In this document: positions 29,059 to 38,629 of the stretch, piece by piece
Layout of the letters: every line of letters begins with the position of its first letter
Position numbering within the stretch: the first letter of the stretch is position 1
From: Acinetobacter sp. NIPH 2100
GTDB taxonomy: Bacteria > Pseudomonadota > Gammaproteobacteria > Pseudomonadales > Moraxellaceae
NCBI RefSeq assembly: GCF_000369805.1
Contig: NZ_KB850224.1
Coordinates: forward strand, 310,001 to 374,000
Direction: 5' to 3'
DNA length: 64,000 bases
Position numbers and translations under genes: made by a program
The notes under the pieces: generated by a model
The model's input: the letters and a program-made list of their open reading frames with translations, nothing else
What the model was told of the DNA's origin: nothing
Database searches by the model: none

Positions 29059-31320
29059 ATGGCTTTTTTAAATCATCAACGTCCACTTTGGGCATTACTT
29101 GCCGCAGCACCTTTGATTGCGACAGTCAGTACCCATGTGCAAGCACAAACATGGAAGATTAATCTACGTGATGCAGATTTAACGGCATTTATTAATGAAG
29201 TTGCAGATATTACAGGTAAGAACTTTGCGGTTGACCCTCGTGTACGCGGTAATGTAACGGTTATTTCCAATAAGCCGCTGAATAAAGATGAAGTATATGA
29301 CCTATTTTTAGGTGTACTGAATGTCAATGGTGTGGTGGCGCTTCCTTCTGGAAATACGGTTAAACTTGTGCCTGATAGTAATGCCAAGAACTCAGGCATT
29401 CCCTATGACGCACGGAGTCGTGCTGGTGGTGATCAAATTGTAACGCGGGTCATCTGGCTGCAAAACACCAATCCTAATGATTTAATTCCAGCTTTACGCC
29501 CATTAATGCCGCAATTTGCGCATTTAGCAGCAGTTGCAGGAACCAATGCCTTAATCGTTTCTGATCGCGCAACCAATATTTATCAGCTTGAAAATATTGT
29601 GCGTAATTTGGATGGTACGGGTCAAAATGACATCGAGGCGATTAGTTTACAGTCGAGCCAAGCAGAAGAAGTGATTGGCTTGTTAGAAACGATGAGCGCA
29701 ACAGGTGCCTCAAAAGATTTTATCGGTTCACGTGTTCGTATCATTGCAGATAATCGCACCAATCGAATTTTGATTAAGGGCGATCCTGATTCGCGTAAAC
29801 GCTTACGTCAAATGATTGAAATGCTGGATGTGCCATCGGCAGACCGATTGGGTGGCTTAAAAGTTTTCCGTTTGAAGTATGCCAGCGCAAAAAACTTAGC
29901 TGAAATTTTACAAGGTTTGGTGACAGGCCAGTCAGCGTCATCTTCTTCATCGTCCTCGAATAGTAATAACAGATCAAATTCGATCAATAGTCTAATTTCC
30001 AATAATCAAAACTCAAGCTCATCAACAGGCTCATCGGTTTCTACACCTTCGATTAATTTAAATAGTAATTCAAATAATAGTCAAAATTCGGCAATTACCA
30101 GTTTTAATGGTGCAGGTATCAGTATTATTGCTGATCCAACTCAAAATGCCTTGGTGGTCAAAGCCGATCCGCAGTTGATGCGGGAAGTTGAAGCTGCCAT
30201 TCAACAATTGGATATTCGTCGTCAACAAGTCTTGATTGAGGCCGCAATTATTGAAGTCTCAGGGGATGATGCAGATCAATTGGGAATTCAATGGGCATTG
30301 GGCGATTTAAGTAGTGGTGTAGGCTTGCTGAGCTTTAGTAATGTAGGCGCAAGTCTGGCATCCATTGCTGCAGGTTATGCTACAGGTGGCGCAAGCGGTG
30401 CAGCTGCAGCGATTGCTGGAGATGCCAATAAAGGGAATGGCGCGACGCTTGGGTTGGGCAATTTTGAAAACTCACGTAAAGCATATGGCGCACTGATACA
30501 GGCATTGAAAACCAACACCAAATCAAACTTCTTGTCTACACCTTCGATTGTCACCATGGACAATGAGGAAGCTTATATTGTCGTAGGTCAAAACGTTCCA
30601 TTTGTCACGGGTTCGGTATCGACGGGAACGTCAGGTACAGTTAACCCTTATACAACGGTTGAACGTAAAGATGTGGGTGTTACCTTAAAAGTGATTCCGC
30701 ATATTGGTGAAAATGGTACGGTTCGCCTCGAAGTTGAACAAGAGGTTTCGGATGTCCAGAACAATAAAGGTCAGGCAACAGATCTCGTGACCAATAAGCG
30801 TGCTATCAAAACAGCGGTGCTTGCTGAGCATGGGCAAACTGTCGTATTAGGTGGTTTGATCGCGGACAATACTTCATTGTCACGTCAAGGCGTTCCAGGG
30901 TTGAGTAGTATTCCATATCTTGGGCGTTTATTCCGTGCCGATGCGCGTAGTAATATCAAGCGTAATTTGTTGGTGTTTATACATCCTACAATTGTCGGGG
31001 ATGCGGATGATGTGCGTCGCCTTTCTCAGCAACGTTATAATCAGCTTTATAGTTTGCAACTCTCCATGGATAAAAATGGTAATTTTGCAAAGCTCCCTGA
31101 AAATGTGGCAGATATTTATAATCCGCGCCCTGTGGTCCCTAACTCGCCCTATCAGAAAGTCCCCACTGCGACACAGAACAAAACAGTTGTGGTGACAACA
31201 CCTGTTGCGGTTGAAGTGCCTCAAGTGCAACAAAAAACCGTACAACTGCCAGTTAAAGAAACGGAACGTAGTAAAAATACTGTGACCACCACCACAATTC
31301 GCCCTGTGTCTTCACAGTAG
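29059..31320 (+). CDS. gspD: Type II secretion system secretin
   Basis: A 753-residue outer-membrane channel. Signal peptide (residues 1-~30, cleaved near VQA/QTW), N0 with WKINLRDADLTAFINEVADITG, N1-N3 domains, then the secretin domain with VGVTLKVIPHIGENGTVRLEV and GLSSIPYLGRLFRADA. The N3 region carries a 55-residue Ser/Asn-rich insert (residues ~290-345). A C-terminal Pro/Thr/Val-rich tail follows. The ATG at 29059 is preferred; a GTG at 29050 is closer to a TAGGA site. The lipoprotein pilotin is not in the window. Confidence 0.95.
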   Translation: MAFLNHQRPLWALLAAAPLIATVSTHVQAQTWKINLRDADLTAFINEVADITGKNFAVDPRVRGNVTVISNKPLNKDEVYDLFLGVLNVNGVVALPSGNTVKLVPDSNAKNSGIPYDARSRAGGDQIVTRVIWLQNTNPNDLIPALRPLMPQFAHLAAVAGTNALIVSDRATNIYQLENIVRNLDGTGQNDIEAISLQSSQAEEVIGLLETMSATGASKDFIGSRVRIIADNRTNRILIKGDPDSRKRLRQMIEMLDVPSADRLGGLKVFRLKYASAKNLAEILQGLVTGQSASSSSSSSNSNNRSNSINSLISNNQNSSSSTGSSVSTPSINLNSNSNNSQNSAITSFNGAGISIIADPTQNALVVKADPQLMREVEAAIQQLDIRRQQVLIEAAIIEVSGDDADQLGIQWALGDLSSGVGLLSFSNVGASLASIAAGYATGGASGAAAAIAGDANKGNGATLGLGNFENSRKAYGALIQALKTNTKSNFLSTPSIVTMDNEEAYIVVGQNVPFVTGSVSTGTSGTVNPYTTVERKDVGVTLKVIPHIGENGTVRLEVEQEVSDVQNNKGQATDLVTNKRAIKTAVLAEHGQTVVLGGLIADNTSLSRQGVPGLSSIPYLGRLFRADARSNIKRNLLVFIHPTIVGDADDVRRLSQQRYNQLYSLQLSMDKNGNFAKLPENVADIYNPRPVVPNSPYQKVPTATQNKTVVVTTPVAVEVPQVQQKTVQLPVKETERSKNTVTTTTIRPVSSQ

Positions 31321-31383
31321 AAGCACAGAAGCGCTTATGTCACAATGTTATGATTGCAAGAAATTATATAAGGATATGCATCT

Positions 31384-32001
31384 ATGACTTGGAAATTACA
31401 AGCCATTACAGGTGAATTTACGGGGCAAGAACTGAATATCGAGCGCGACATGTTGGTGGGTAGACACCAAGATGCCGATATTTTGTTGCAATCAGCAGAT
31501 ATTTCACGTCGTCATGCCGCTTTGTTGTTGAAAGATCAGCAGCTTTGGGTGCAAGACCTCAATTCGTCAAATGGTACCTTCATTAATGATGCGCGTGTCG
31601 AGCAAGAAACCGAATTGCACGATGGTGATATTTTACAGTTCGCAAGTTTTGTCTTCTCTGTGCTTGCACCGGCAGCAACTGATGCTGAATTACCTGAAAT
31701 CGAAATTGAACCTGTGACCTCGAATACACATGATCAAGGTATGCCAAGTATTGCGGAACGTGCAGTTGAAACACCAATCACGCGCGATGGTATGCCGCAA
31801 CAGGTCTCGATTCCAAAACCAGCGCCTATTCCTGAAGGGGTAAGTGTTCAGGCTGTACCTGAGCCACAACCTGTTGCGATTGATGAACCAGTTTCGCGTG
31901 TCGCTCAGGAAAAAGAGCAACAAAAGAATGCTTCTGTTGGTTTGATTTCGATTATCGTACTGATCATTTTAGCCGTGATTGCCTGGCTGTTCTTTAAATA
32001 A
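31384..32001 (+). CDS. FHA-domain membrane protein
   Basis: A 205-residue protein. Residues ~1-100 form a forkhead-associated domain with the phosphothreonine-binding marks LVGRHQDADI, SRRHAAL and NGTFIN; residues ~105-180 are a Pro/Glu-rich linker; residues ~183-205 form a C-terminal membrane anchor (VGLISIIVLIILAVIAWLFF). It therefore looks like a cytoplasmic FHA reader held at the inner membrane. It follows gspD by 63 bases, but a role in secretion is unproven. No Ser/Thr kinase is in the window. Confidence 0.85.
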   Translation: MTWKLQAITGEFTGQELNIERDMLVGRHQDADILLQSADISRRHAALLLKDQQLWVQDLNSSNGTFINDARVEQETELHDGDILQFASFVFSVLAPAATDAELPEIEIEPVTSNTHDQGMPSIAERAVETPITRDGMPQQVSIPKPAPIPEGVSVQAVPEPQPVAIDEPVSRVAQEKEQQKNASVGLISIIVLIILAVIAWLFFK

Positions 32002-32022
32002 TCGGGTGAAGCTTCTACAATC

Positions 32023-32051
32023 AAGGCATGCCCACGTTGGTATGCCTTTTT
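32023..32051 (+). terminator. Terminator after the FHA gene
   Basis: Ten-bp stem AAGGCATGCC/GGTATGCCTT (one G-T pair) with a six-base loop, followed by T residues, 21 bases after the FHA stop and just upstream of gph. Confidence 0.75.
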
Positions 32052-32071
32052 CATTTCTTGGGTCGAAATAT

Positions 32072-32737
32072 ATGTCTGTTGCTCAGTTACAAAACCGTAG
32101 TTTGGTGTTATTTGATCTGGATGGGACACTGGTCGATTCCGCTGCTGATTTATATCGGGCGATGAACCTGAGTTTGCAGAAACTGGGTTTGGCGACCGTA
32201 ACCGAAGCGCAAGTTCGAGTTTGGGTTGGAAAAGGTGCAGCTAAACTGTGTGAGGCTGTGCTGGAACATTTGTTTGGACAAGTAGAAGCCCAGCAGCAAG
32301 AACAACTTCTCAGTACATTTGTTGAGGTCTACGCTCAGGAACTCTGTGTAAATACCCAAGTGTATGAGGGTGTTTTGCCATTTCTGGATTATTGTCAAAC
32401 CCATAATATTACGATGGCATGTGTCACCAATAAGCCTGAGCATTTGGCGAAAGGGATACTGGATATTCTGCAATTGAGTCCATATTTCAAAATTGTGATT
32501 GGTGGTGATAGTTTGCCTGAACGGAAACCACATCCACTACCGCTGCTGCATTGTGTGGAGCTGGAAGGCACATCTATAGCCGAAACCTTAATGATTGGTG
32601 ACTCAAGTAATGATGTGGAGGCGGCAAGACGTGCAGGTATTGATTGTATTGTGGTCAGCTATGGCTATAATCATGGAGAAAGTATCTATGACTGCCAACC
32701 CCAGCAAGTGGTCGATCGTTTGGCAGAATTAGTTTAA
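32072..32737 (+). CDS. gph: Phosphoglycolate phosphatase (HAD family)
   Basis: A 221-residue HAD phosphatase that removes phosphate from 2-phosphoglycolate. Motif I is DLDGTLVDS (D15 and D17), motif II is CVTNKPEH, and motifs III/IV are RKPHPLPLLHC with MIGDSSNDVEAARRAG. Length and order match Gph; the trpE neighbour downstream is also seen in related bacteria. The ATG at 32072 has only a weak Shine-Dalgarno; two earlier in-frame ATGs overlap the preceding terminator. Confidence 0.88.
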   Translation: MSVAQLQNRSLVLFDLDGTLVDSAADLYRAMNLSLQKLGLATVTEAQVRVWVGKGAAKLCEAVLEHLFGQVEAQQQEQLLSTFVEVYAQELCVNTQVYEGVLPFLDYCQTHNITMACVTNKPEHLAKGILDILQLSPYFKIVIGGDSLPERKPHPLPLLHCVELEGTSIAETLMIGDSSNDVEAARRAGIDCIVVSYGYNHGESIYDCQPQQVVDRLAELV

Positions 32738-32759
32738 AAGATTCAATAAGGAGATAGGC

Positions 32760-32795
32760 ATGAAGATTGTTATGGTTTTTCGATGGCGGGCTTGA
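32760..32795 (+). CDS. Putative trpE leader peptide
   Basis: An 11-codon ORF, MKIVMVFRWRA, with a strong Shine-Dalgarno (AAGGAG, six-base spacing) and one Trp codon (32784-32786) two codons before its last residue. It lies 51 bases upstream of trpE. Its codons 5-7 form one arm of a 10-bp stem whose other arm sits at the trpE ribosome-binding site. Too short for any homology; the call rests on the ribosome site, the Trp codon and position. Confidence 0.5.
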   Translation: MKIVMVFRWRA

Positions 32796-32836
32796 AATAG
32801 CACTAAAGAAAAAACGCACAGAAATTAAAAACCATA
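32771..32836 (+). promoter_or_regulatory. Candidate attenuator stem upstream of trpE
   Basis: TATGGTTTTT (32771-32780), inside the leader ORF, is perfectly complementary to AAAAACCATA (32827-32836), which ends right next to the AGAG ribosome site of trpE. There is no T-run, so the predicted effect would be on translation start. Confidence 0.45.
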
Positions 32837-32846
32837 GAGATGATTC

Positions 32847-34340
32847 ATGACCACTTTAGTACAATTTGAGCAATTAAAATCAGCAGGCTATAACACTGTT
32901 CCTGTGTATCGCCAACGTTTAGCGGATACTGAAACGCCACTTTCAGTTTTTGCACGTTTTAAACACCACAAACAAGCTTATCTATTTGAGTCTGTCGAAG
33001 GTGGGGAAAACTGGGCGCGCTACTCCATGATTGGTTTAGGTGAGTCTACTGTTTTTTCCTGCAATGCAGGCGTACTCACCATTCAGCACGCAGATGGTGC
33101 CGTGACTCAGCAAGATTGCACTGATCCATTTCAATATATTCGAGAGTTTCAAAGCCAATTCAAGGTGCCTACGCAGATAGAATTACCCGATTTACCTAAT
33201 TTTACTGGTGGTTTAGTGGGTTATTTGGGCTATGACGCTGTGCGGTATATTGAACCAAAACTGAAAAATGTACCGACTGCCGATCCTGTGACGCTGCCTG
33301 ATCTGTGGTTAATGCTGTCTCAAACAGTGATCGTTTTTGATAATTTGAAAGATACCTTATTTTTAATTCATCATGCCGATGCGAGTCAGCCTGATGCTTA
33401 TCACAAGGCTCAGCAGAAGCTAGATCAACTTGAACAATTACTGGCGACACCTGTCAGCCTACAAGCAAAACCACATACTGCGCCACATTTTGAATCGATT
33501 ACAGGAAAGGAAAAATTTCTAGAAACGGTGGAGAAGGTGAAGGAATACATCCGTGCAGGCGATGTGATGCAGGTTGTGCCTGGTCAACGTATGGTATCTG
33601 ACTTTGATGGTGAAGCTTTGCAGGTGTATCGTGCGCTACGTCATTTAAATCCATCGCCGTATTTGTTTTTGGTGCAAGGCCAAACTCTAGGTGATAAAAA
33701 ACCATTTCATATTGTCGGTTCATCACCAGAAATCTTATCTCGTCTGGAAAATGGGATTGCGACGGTGCGTCCATTAGCGGGGACGCGACCACGTGGTAAA
33801 ACCAAAGAAGAAGATCTTGCTTTGGAACAAGATTTGCTCACAGATGAAAAAGAGATTGCCGAACATCTCATGTTGATTGATCTAGGCCGTAATGATGTGG
33901 GGCGTGTCTCTAAAATCGGGAAAGTACAAGTCACTGATCGTATGGTGATCGAGCGCTATTCGCATGTGATGCATATTGTCTCCAATGTGCAAGGTGAAGT
34001 TCGTGATGATGTCGATGCTTTAGATGTTTTTAAAGCGACATTCCCAGCAGGGACACTTTCAGGTGCACCAAAAATTCGTGCCATGGAAATTATTGATGAA
34101 GTTGAACCCGTAAAACGTGGTGTATTTGGTGGAGCTGTTGGATATTTAGGCTGGCATGGTGAAATGGACATGTCAATTGCGATCCGTACCTGCGTTATTC
34201 GTGATAAAAAAGTCTATGTACAGGCTGGAGCGGGGCTGGTTGCGGACTCAAATCCTGAGTCTGAGTGGAATGAAACCCAAATAAAAGCTCGCGCAGTGAT
34301 CAAAGCGGTTGAATTATCGTCAAACGGATTGATTTTATGA
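32847..34340 (+). CDS. trpE: Anthranilate synthase component I
   Basis: A 497-residue chorismate-using enzyme that makes anthranilate with the TrpG glutaminase. The Trp feedback site near the N-terminus reads LFESVEGGENWARYSMIG (S-rich). The catalytic half has GDVMQVVPGQRMV, FHIVGSSPEILSR, RPLAGTRPRGKT, DEKEIAEHLMLIDLGRNDVGR and TFPAGTLSGAPKIRAMEII. Length is typical. TrpG is not in the window, as in Acinetobacter, where the trp genes are split. Confidence 0.96.
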   Translation: MTTLVQFEQLKSAGYNTVPVYRQRLADTETPLSVFARFKHHKQAYLFESVEGGENWARYSMIGLGESTVFSCNAGVLTIQHADGAVTQQDCTDPFQYIREFQSQFKVPTQIELPDLPNFTGGLVGYLGYDAVRYIEPKLKNVPTADPVTLPDLWLMLSQTVIVFDNLKDTLFLIHHADASQPDAYHKAQQKLDQLEQLLATPVSLQAKPHTAPHFESITGKEKFLETVEKVKEYIRAGDVMQVVPGQRMVSDFDGEALQVYRALRHLNPSPYLFLVQGQTLGDKKPFHIVGSSPEILSRLENGIATVRPLAGTRPRGKTKEEDLALEQDLLTDEKEIAEHLMLIDLGRNDVGRVSKIGKVQVTDRMVIERYSHVMHIVSNVQGEVRDDVDALDVFKATFPAGTLSGAPKIRAMEIIDEVEPVKRGVFGGAVGYLGWHGEMDMSIAIRTCVIRDKKVYVQAGAGLVADSNPESEWNETQIKARAVIKAVELSSNGLIL

Positions 34341-34370
34341 GTTTTTAGCGATTTTTTTGAAAAAAGCACT

Positions 34371-34398
34371 TGCATCGATTCAGAGTTTTGCTAAACTG
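34371..34398 (+). promoter_or_regulatory. Promoter of the tRNA-tuf operon
   Basis: TTGCAT (34371-34376), 16-base spacer, TAAACT (34393-34398), then a GC-containing stretch, about 40 bases before the first tRNA. The form fits a stable-RNA promoter. Confidence 0.55.
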
Positions 34399-34439
34399 CA
34401 CACCGTTCCGATACGAAACGTACGAAACACTAAGAAAGA

Positions 34440-34515
<76 letters not shown>

Positions 34516-34568
34516 TCTTAAAAGTGTGGTAGTATAGTGTAAAGAACAGCACTGTGTAAGTGTGATAT

Positions 34569-34652
34569 GGTGAGATTCCCGAGCGGCCAAAGGGGGCAGA
34601 CTGTAACTCTGCTACGAAAGTTTCGAAGGTTCGAATCCTTCTCTCACCACCA
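34569..34652 (+). tRNA. tRNA-Tyr (anticodon GTA)
   Basis: 84 bases with encoded CCA and a long variable arm, as in class II tRNA-Tyr. Acceptor GGTGAGA/TCTCACC; anticodon loop CTGTAAC; T-arm GGTTCGAATCC. Confidence 0.97.
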
Positions 34653-34685
34653 TCTAACTTCGATAGAAGTGGTAAATACCAATAT

Positions 34686-34761
34686 GCGGGAGTAACTCAG
34701 TTGGTAGAGTGGCAGCCTTCCAAGCTGCATGTCGCGAGTTCGACCCTCGTCTCCCGCTCCA
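34686..34761 (+). tRNA. tRNA-Gly (anticodon TCC)
   Basis: 76 bases with encoded CCA. Acceptor GCGGGAG/CTCCCGC, anticodon loop CTTCCAA, T-arm GAGTTCGACCCTC. Confidence 0.97.
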
Positions 34762-34772
34762 TCGAAGATGTC

Positions 34773-34847
<75 letters not shown>

Positions 34848-34884
34848 GATATAAAACTTAGTAGAATTTCTACAGATTTTAAAG

Positions 34885-34912
34885 AAGCAGGCTATTATAG
34901 TCTGCTTTTCAA
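34885..34912 (+). other. Hairpin between tRNA-Thr(GGT) and tuf
   Basis: AGCAGGCTAT and ATAGTCTGCT pair with one G-T, followed by four Ts. It may mark a processing point or weak attenuator between the tRNAs and tuf. Confidence 0.4.
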
Positions 34913-35009
34913 GTATTGGGTGTCTAGTTTTTTAGGCGATTGTCGATAAGTAAGGTTTTTCAGGGTTGTTTTTCTCTAAACTTGTGTCGACGTAAACGAG
35001 GAGAATCAA

Positions 35010-36200
35010 ATGGCTAAGGCTAAGTTTGAACGTAATAAACCACACGTAAACGTGGGTACAATTGGTCACGTTGACCATGGTAAAACAACTTTAACTGCTG
35101 CAATTGCAACGATCTGTGCAAAAACTTACGGCGGTGAAGCGAAAGATTACTCACAAATCGACTCAGCTCCTGAAGAAAAAGCACGTGGTATTACAATTAA
35201 TACTTCACACGTAGAATACGATTCTCCAATCCGTCACTACGCTCACGTAGACTGCCCGGGCCACGCCGATTATGTTAAAAACATGATTACTGGTGCTGCT
35301 CAGATGGACGGCGCGATCCTTGTATGTGCTGCGACTGATGGTCCAATGCCACAAACTCGTGAACACATCCTTCTTTCACGTCAGGTTGGTGTACCTTACA
35401 TCATCGTATTCTTGAACAAGTGTGACCTTGTTGATGATGAAGAATTACTTGAATTAGTAGAAATGGAAGTTCGTGAACTTCTTTCTACTTATGACTTCCC
35501 AGGTGATGATACTCCAATCATCCGTGGTTCAGCGCTTCAAGCATTAAACGGTAACGACGGTCCTTATGGCGAGAAAGCTGTAATCGATTTAGTTGCTGCA
35601 CTTGATTCTTACATTCCAGAGCCAGAACGTGCTATCGATAAAGCATTCTTGATGCCAATCGAAGACGTATTCTCTATCTCAGGCCGTGGTACAGTAGTAA
35701 CTGGTCGTGTAGAAGCTGGTATCGTAAAAGTTGGTGAAGAAGTTGAAATCGTAGGTATCAAAGATACGGTTAAGACAACTGTAACTGGCGTAGAAATGTT
35801 CCGTAAATTGCTTGACGAAGGTCGTGCAGGCGAGAACTGTGGTGTTCTTCTTCGTGGTACTAAGCGTGAAGATGTACAACGTGGTCAAGTACTTGCTAAA
35901 CCAGGTACAATCAAGCCGCACACTAAATTCGATGCAGAAGTATACGTACTTTCTAAAGAAGAAGGTGGTCGTCATACTCCATTCCTTAACGGTTACCGTC
36001 CACAGTTCTACTTCCGTACAACTGACGTAACTGGCGCGATCAAATTGCAAGATGGCGTAGAAATGGTAATGCCTGGTGACAACGTTGAGATGTCAGTAGA
36101 ATTAATTCACCCGATCGCAATGGACCCAGGTCTACGTTTTGCGATCCGTGAAGGTGGTCGTACTGTAGGTGCTGGTGTTGTTGCTAAAGTAACTGCATAA
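35010..36200 (+). CDS. tuf: Elongation factor Tu
   Basis: A 396-residue GTPase that delivers aminoacyl-tRNA to the ribosome. G motifs are GHVDHGKT (19-26), [15 protein letters not shown] and NKCD. Domains 2 and 3 are intact, ending [11 protein letters not shown]. The start has GAGGAG upstream. The tRNA4-tuf-tRNATrp-secE arrangement is the tufB type. Codon use is strongly biased to CGT, GGT and the like, as expected for a very highly expressed gene. Confidence 0.99.
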   Translation: MAKAKFERNKPHVNVGTIGHVDHGKTTLTAAIATICAKTYGGEAKDYSQIDSAPEEKARGITINTSHVEYDSPIRHYAHVDCPGHADYVKNMITGAAQMDGAILVCAATDGPMPQTREHILLSRQVGVPYIIVFLNKCDLVDDEELLELVEMEVRELLSTYDFPGDDTPIIRGSALQALNGNDGPYGEKAVIDLVAALDSYIPEPERAIDKAFLMPIEDVFSISGRGTVVTGRVEAGIVKVGEEVEIVGIKDTVKTTVTGVEMFRKLLDEGRAGENCGVLLRGTKREDVQRGQVLAKPGTIKPHTKFDAEVYVLSKEEGGRHTPFLNGYRPQFYFRTTDVTGAIKLQDGVEMVMPGDNVEMSVELIHPIAMDPGLRFAIREGGRTVGAGVVAKVTA

Positions 36201-36222
36201 GCCCAATACCGTGTGTTACACT

Positions 36223-36250
36223 CAAATCGAAAGCTCCGGCTTTCGATTTG
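36223..36250 (+). other. Hairpin between tuf and tRNA-Trp
   Basis: A perfect 12-bp stem, CAAATCGAAAGC/GCTTTCGATTTG, with a four-base loop and no T-run. It lies 22 bases after tuf and six before tRNA-Trp and probably guides processing or partial attenuation. Confidence 0.55.
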
Positions 36251-36256
36251 TACGTT

Positions 36257-36332
36257 AGGTCAGTAGTTCAATTGGTAGAGCGTCGGTCTCCAAAACCGAA
36301 TGTTGGGGGTTCGAGTCCCTCCTGGCCTGCCA
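36257..36332 (+). tRNA. tRNA-Trp (anticodon CCA)
   Basis: 76 bases with encoded CCA. Acceptor AGGTCAG/CTGGCCT (one G-T pair), anticodon loop CTCCAAA, T-arm GGGGGTTCGAGTCCCTC. Lies between tuf and secE as in many gammaproteobacteria. Confidence 0.97.
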
Positions 36333-36408
36333 CTTTTTTTTAATAAAAAAGCTTAATTCTGGCTAAGTTGTCATATAATAAGTCGCGAATTCTACGACGA
36401 GTAAAAAA

Positions 36409-36849
36409 ATGTCGAATGATAAATCGCGTGACGCATTAAGCGACGCGCCAATCCCTCAAAGAAATAATGTTGCAGAAGTTGTAAGTTCTGGTTCACCGCT
36501 AGATGTTGTCTTGTGGTTGATTGCTATAGCTTTATTGGTCGGTTCAGCATTGGTAAACCAGCATTTACCTGCCTATTGGGCACCAGCAAATGATATTTGG
36601 GTGCGTGTTGGGGTGATTTTGGCTTGTATCGTAGTCGCTTTAGGTTTATTATACGCCACCCATCAAGGCAAAGGCTTTGTGCGTTTATTACAAGATGCGC
36701 GAATTGAACTGCGTCGAGTGACCTGGCCAACAAAACAAGAGACGCTCACGACATCGTGGCAAGTTCTTTTGGTTGTACTTGTTGCATCATTGGTTTTATG
36801 GTGTTTCGACTACGGCTTAGGTTGGTTTATTAAGTTAATTATTGGGTAA
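36409..36849 (+). CDS. secE: Preprotein translocase subunit SecE
   Basis: A 146-residue inner-membrane subunit of SecYEG. Three hydrophobic segments are seen: [36 protein letters not shown] and the last [20 protein letters not shown]. The conserved amphipathic [20 protein letters not shown] precedes the last. Three segments is the E. coli form. Its stop is seven bases before nusG. Confidence 0.95.
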   Translation: MSNDKSRDALSDAPIPQRNNVAEVVSSGSPLDVVLWLIAIALLVGSALVNQHLPAYWAPANDIWVRVGVILACIVVALGLLYATHQGKGFVRLLQDARIELRRVTWPTKQETLTTSWQVLLVVLVASLVLWCFDYGLGWFIKLIIG

Positions 36850-36856
36850 GAACGCG

Positions 36857-37390
36857 ATGAAACGTTGGTATATTATTCATGCCTATTCAGGCTTTGAAAA
36901 ACAAGTGATGCGTTCGCTTAATGATCGAATTCAGCGTAGTACTGTTGCTGAAAGCTTTGGTGAAGTCCTTGTCCCTACTGAAGAAGTAGTGGAAATGAAG
37001 GATGGTAAGAAGCGTAAGTCTGAACGTAAATTCTTTCCTGGCTATGTGTTAGTCGAAATGGAAATGAATGATGATACTTGGCATATCGTAAAAGAGTGTC
37101 CAAAGGTTCTAGGTTTTATTGGTGGTACACCAGAGAAACCAGCTCCGATTTCACAACGTGAAGCTGATGCGATCCTTGCCCGTGTACGCAATACAGGTGA
37201 AGCACCTCGTCCTAAGACGATGTTTGAACCAGGCGAAGAATTGCTCGTTATAGATGGTCCGTTCACAGACTTTAAAGGGGTCGTGGAGGAAGTACTATAC
37301 GAAAAGTCACGTTTAACGTTGACGATTAATGTATTTAATCGACCAACTCAGGTTGAACTCGAGTTTCGACAAGTCGAAAAAACAGTTTAA
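36857..37390 (+). CDS. nusG: Transcription termination/antitermination factor NusG
   Basis: A 177-residue factor with an NGN domain ([19 protein letters not shown] to [12 protein letters not shown]) and a C-terminal KOW domain ([20 protein letters not shown]). It binds RNA polymerase clamp, Rho and S10. The ATG at 36857 starts the conserved sequence; an in-frame TTG at 36842 lies within secE. Confidence 0.97.
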   Translation: MKRWYIIHAYSGFEKQVMRSLNDRIQRSTVAESFGEVLVPTEEVVEMKDGKKRKSERKFFPGYVLVEMEMNDDTWHIVKECPKVLGFIGGTPEKPAPISQREADAILARVRNTGEAPRPKTMFEPGEELLVIDGPFTDFKGVVEEVLYEKSRLTLTINVFNRPTQVELEFRQVEKTV

Positions 37391-37408
37391 TCTGAATAGG
37401 TTGAGAAG

Positions 37409-37461
37409 CGCCCGATTTGATCGGGCATTGTTGTTCTAACACTTCGGTGTTGTTTAATTTT
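37409..37461 (+). other. Two hairpins in the nusG-rplK spacer
   Basis: GCCCGAT/ATCGGGC and AACACTTCGGTGTT (UUCG loop) followed by a T-rich stretch. They could be a weak terminator or a processing site; an rplK promoter or L1 site may be here too. Confidence 0.45.
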
Positions 37462-37501
37462 TGGGGAGCCTAACGGCGTCTGTACCCAGAGGTAATTTTC
37501 A

Positions 37502-37930
37502 ATGGCTAAGAAGATTGACGGCTATATCAAGCTGCAAGTCCCAGCTGGTAAAGCAAATCCATCTCCACCAATTGGTCCTGCTTTAGGTCAACGTGGTGTA
37601 AACATCATGGCATTCTGTAAAGAATTCAATGCTGCTACACAAAAACTTGAAGTTGGTTTGCCAATTCCTGTCGTGATCACTGTGTACAACGATAAGTCGT
37701 TCACTTTCATCATGAAAACTCCACCTGCATCTATTCTTCTTAAGAAAGCTGCTGGTATTCAAAAGGGTTCTTCTATACCGAACAAAACTAAAGTTGGTAA
37801 GTTGACTCGTGCTCAGTTAGAAGAAATTGCGACTACTAAAGAACCAGACTTAACTGGTGCTGATTTAGACGCTCGTGTTCGTACCATCGCTGGTTCTGCA
37901 CGTTCTATGGGCTTGGAAGTGGAGCTATAA
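37502..37930 (+). CDS. rplK: 50S ribosomal protein L11
   Basis: A 142-residue protein of the GTPase-associated centre. [24 protein letters not shown] and the C-terminal RNA-binding [15 protein letters not shown] are diagnostic. Three bases before rplA, so the two are one unit. Confidence 0.98.
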   Translation: MAKKIDGYIKLQVPAGKANPSPPIGPALGQRGVNIMAFCKEFNAATQKLEVGLPIPVVITVYNDKSFTFIMKTPPASILLKKAAGIQKGSSIPNKTKVGKLTRAQLEEIATTKEPDLTGADLDARVRTIAGSARSMGLEVEL

Positions 37931-37933
37931 GAC

Positions 37934-38629
37934 ATGGCAAAGTTAACTAAACGTCAGAAAGCCATTGCTGCTGCTGTTGAAGCAAACAAAGTTTATACTT
38001 TGGAAGAAGCAGTACAAGTTCTTAACAGCCTTCCAGCTGCGAAGTTCAAAGAATCTTTAGATATCGCTGTAAATCTTGGTGTAGACCCACGTAAATCTGA
38101 TCAGGTTGTTCGTGGTGCTACAACTTTACCTGCGGGTACTGGTAAAACTGTACGTGTTGCAGTATTTGCTCAAGGTGCTGCTGCAGAAGCTGCGAAAGCT
38201 GCTGGTGCTGATATCGTTGGTTTTGATGACCTTGCTGAAAGCATTCAAGGTGGAAACCTTGATTTCGACGTCGTGATTGCTGCTCCTGATGCAATGCGCG
38301 TTGTTGGTAAGCTTGGTACAATTCTTGGTCCACGTGGCTTAATGCCAAACCCTAAAGTGGGTACAGTAACTCCTGATGTTGCTAACGCGGTTAAGAATGC
38401 TAAATCTGGTCAAGCACGTTACCGTGTAGACAAAGCGGGTATCATCCACGCTGCGATCGGCCAACTTGGCTTTAGCGAAGAAGCTGTACGTCAAAACGTT
38501 GAAACTTTAATTGCAGACTTGAAAAAGTTAAAGCCTGCAACTTCTAAAGGTGTATACGTTAAAAAGATCACTTTGAGCTCTACGATGGGTCCTGGTTTGA
38601 TCGTTGACGTAAGCAACGTTTCTAAGTAA
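37934..38629 (+). CDS. rplA: 50S ribosomal protein L1
   Basis: A 231-residue protein of the L1 stalk; in E. coli it represses translation of its own rplKA mRNA. The family blocks [45 protein letters not shown] and [13 protein letters not shown] are present. A 251-base leader separates it from rplJ. Confidence 0.98.
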   Translation: MAKLTKRQKAIAAAVEANKVYTLEEAVQVLNSLPAAKFKESLDIAVNLGVDPRKSDQVVRGATTLPAGTGKTVRVAVFAQGAAAEAAKAAGADIVGFDDLAESIQGGNLDFDVVIAAPDAMRVVGKLGTILGPRGLMPNPKVGTVTPDVANAVKNAKSGQARYRVDKAGIIHAAIGQLGFSEEAVRQNVETLIADLKKLKPATSKGVYVKKITLSSTMGPGLIVDVSNVSK

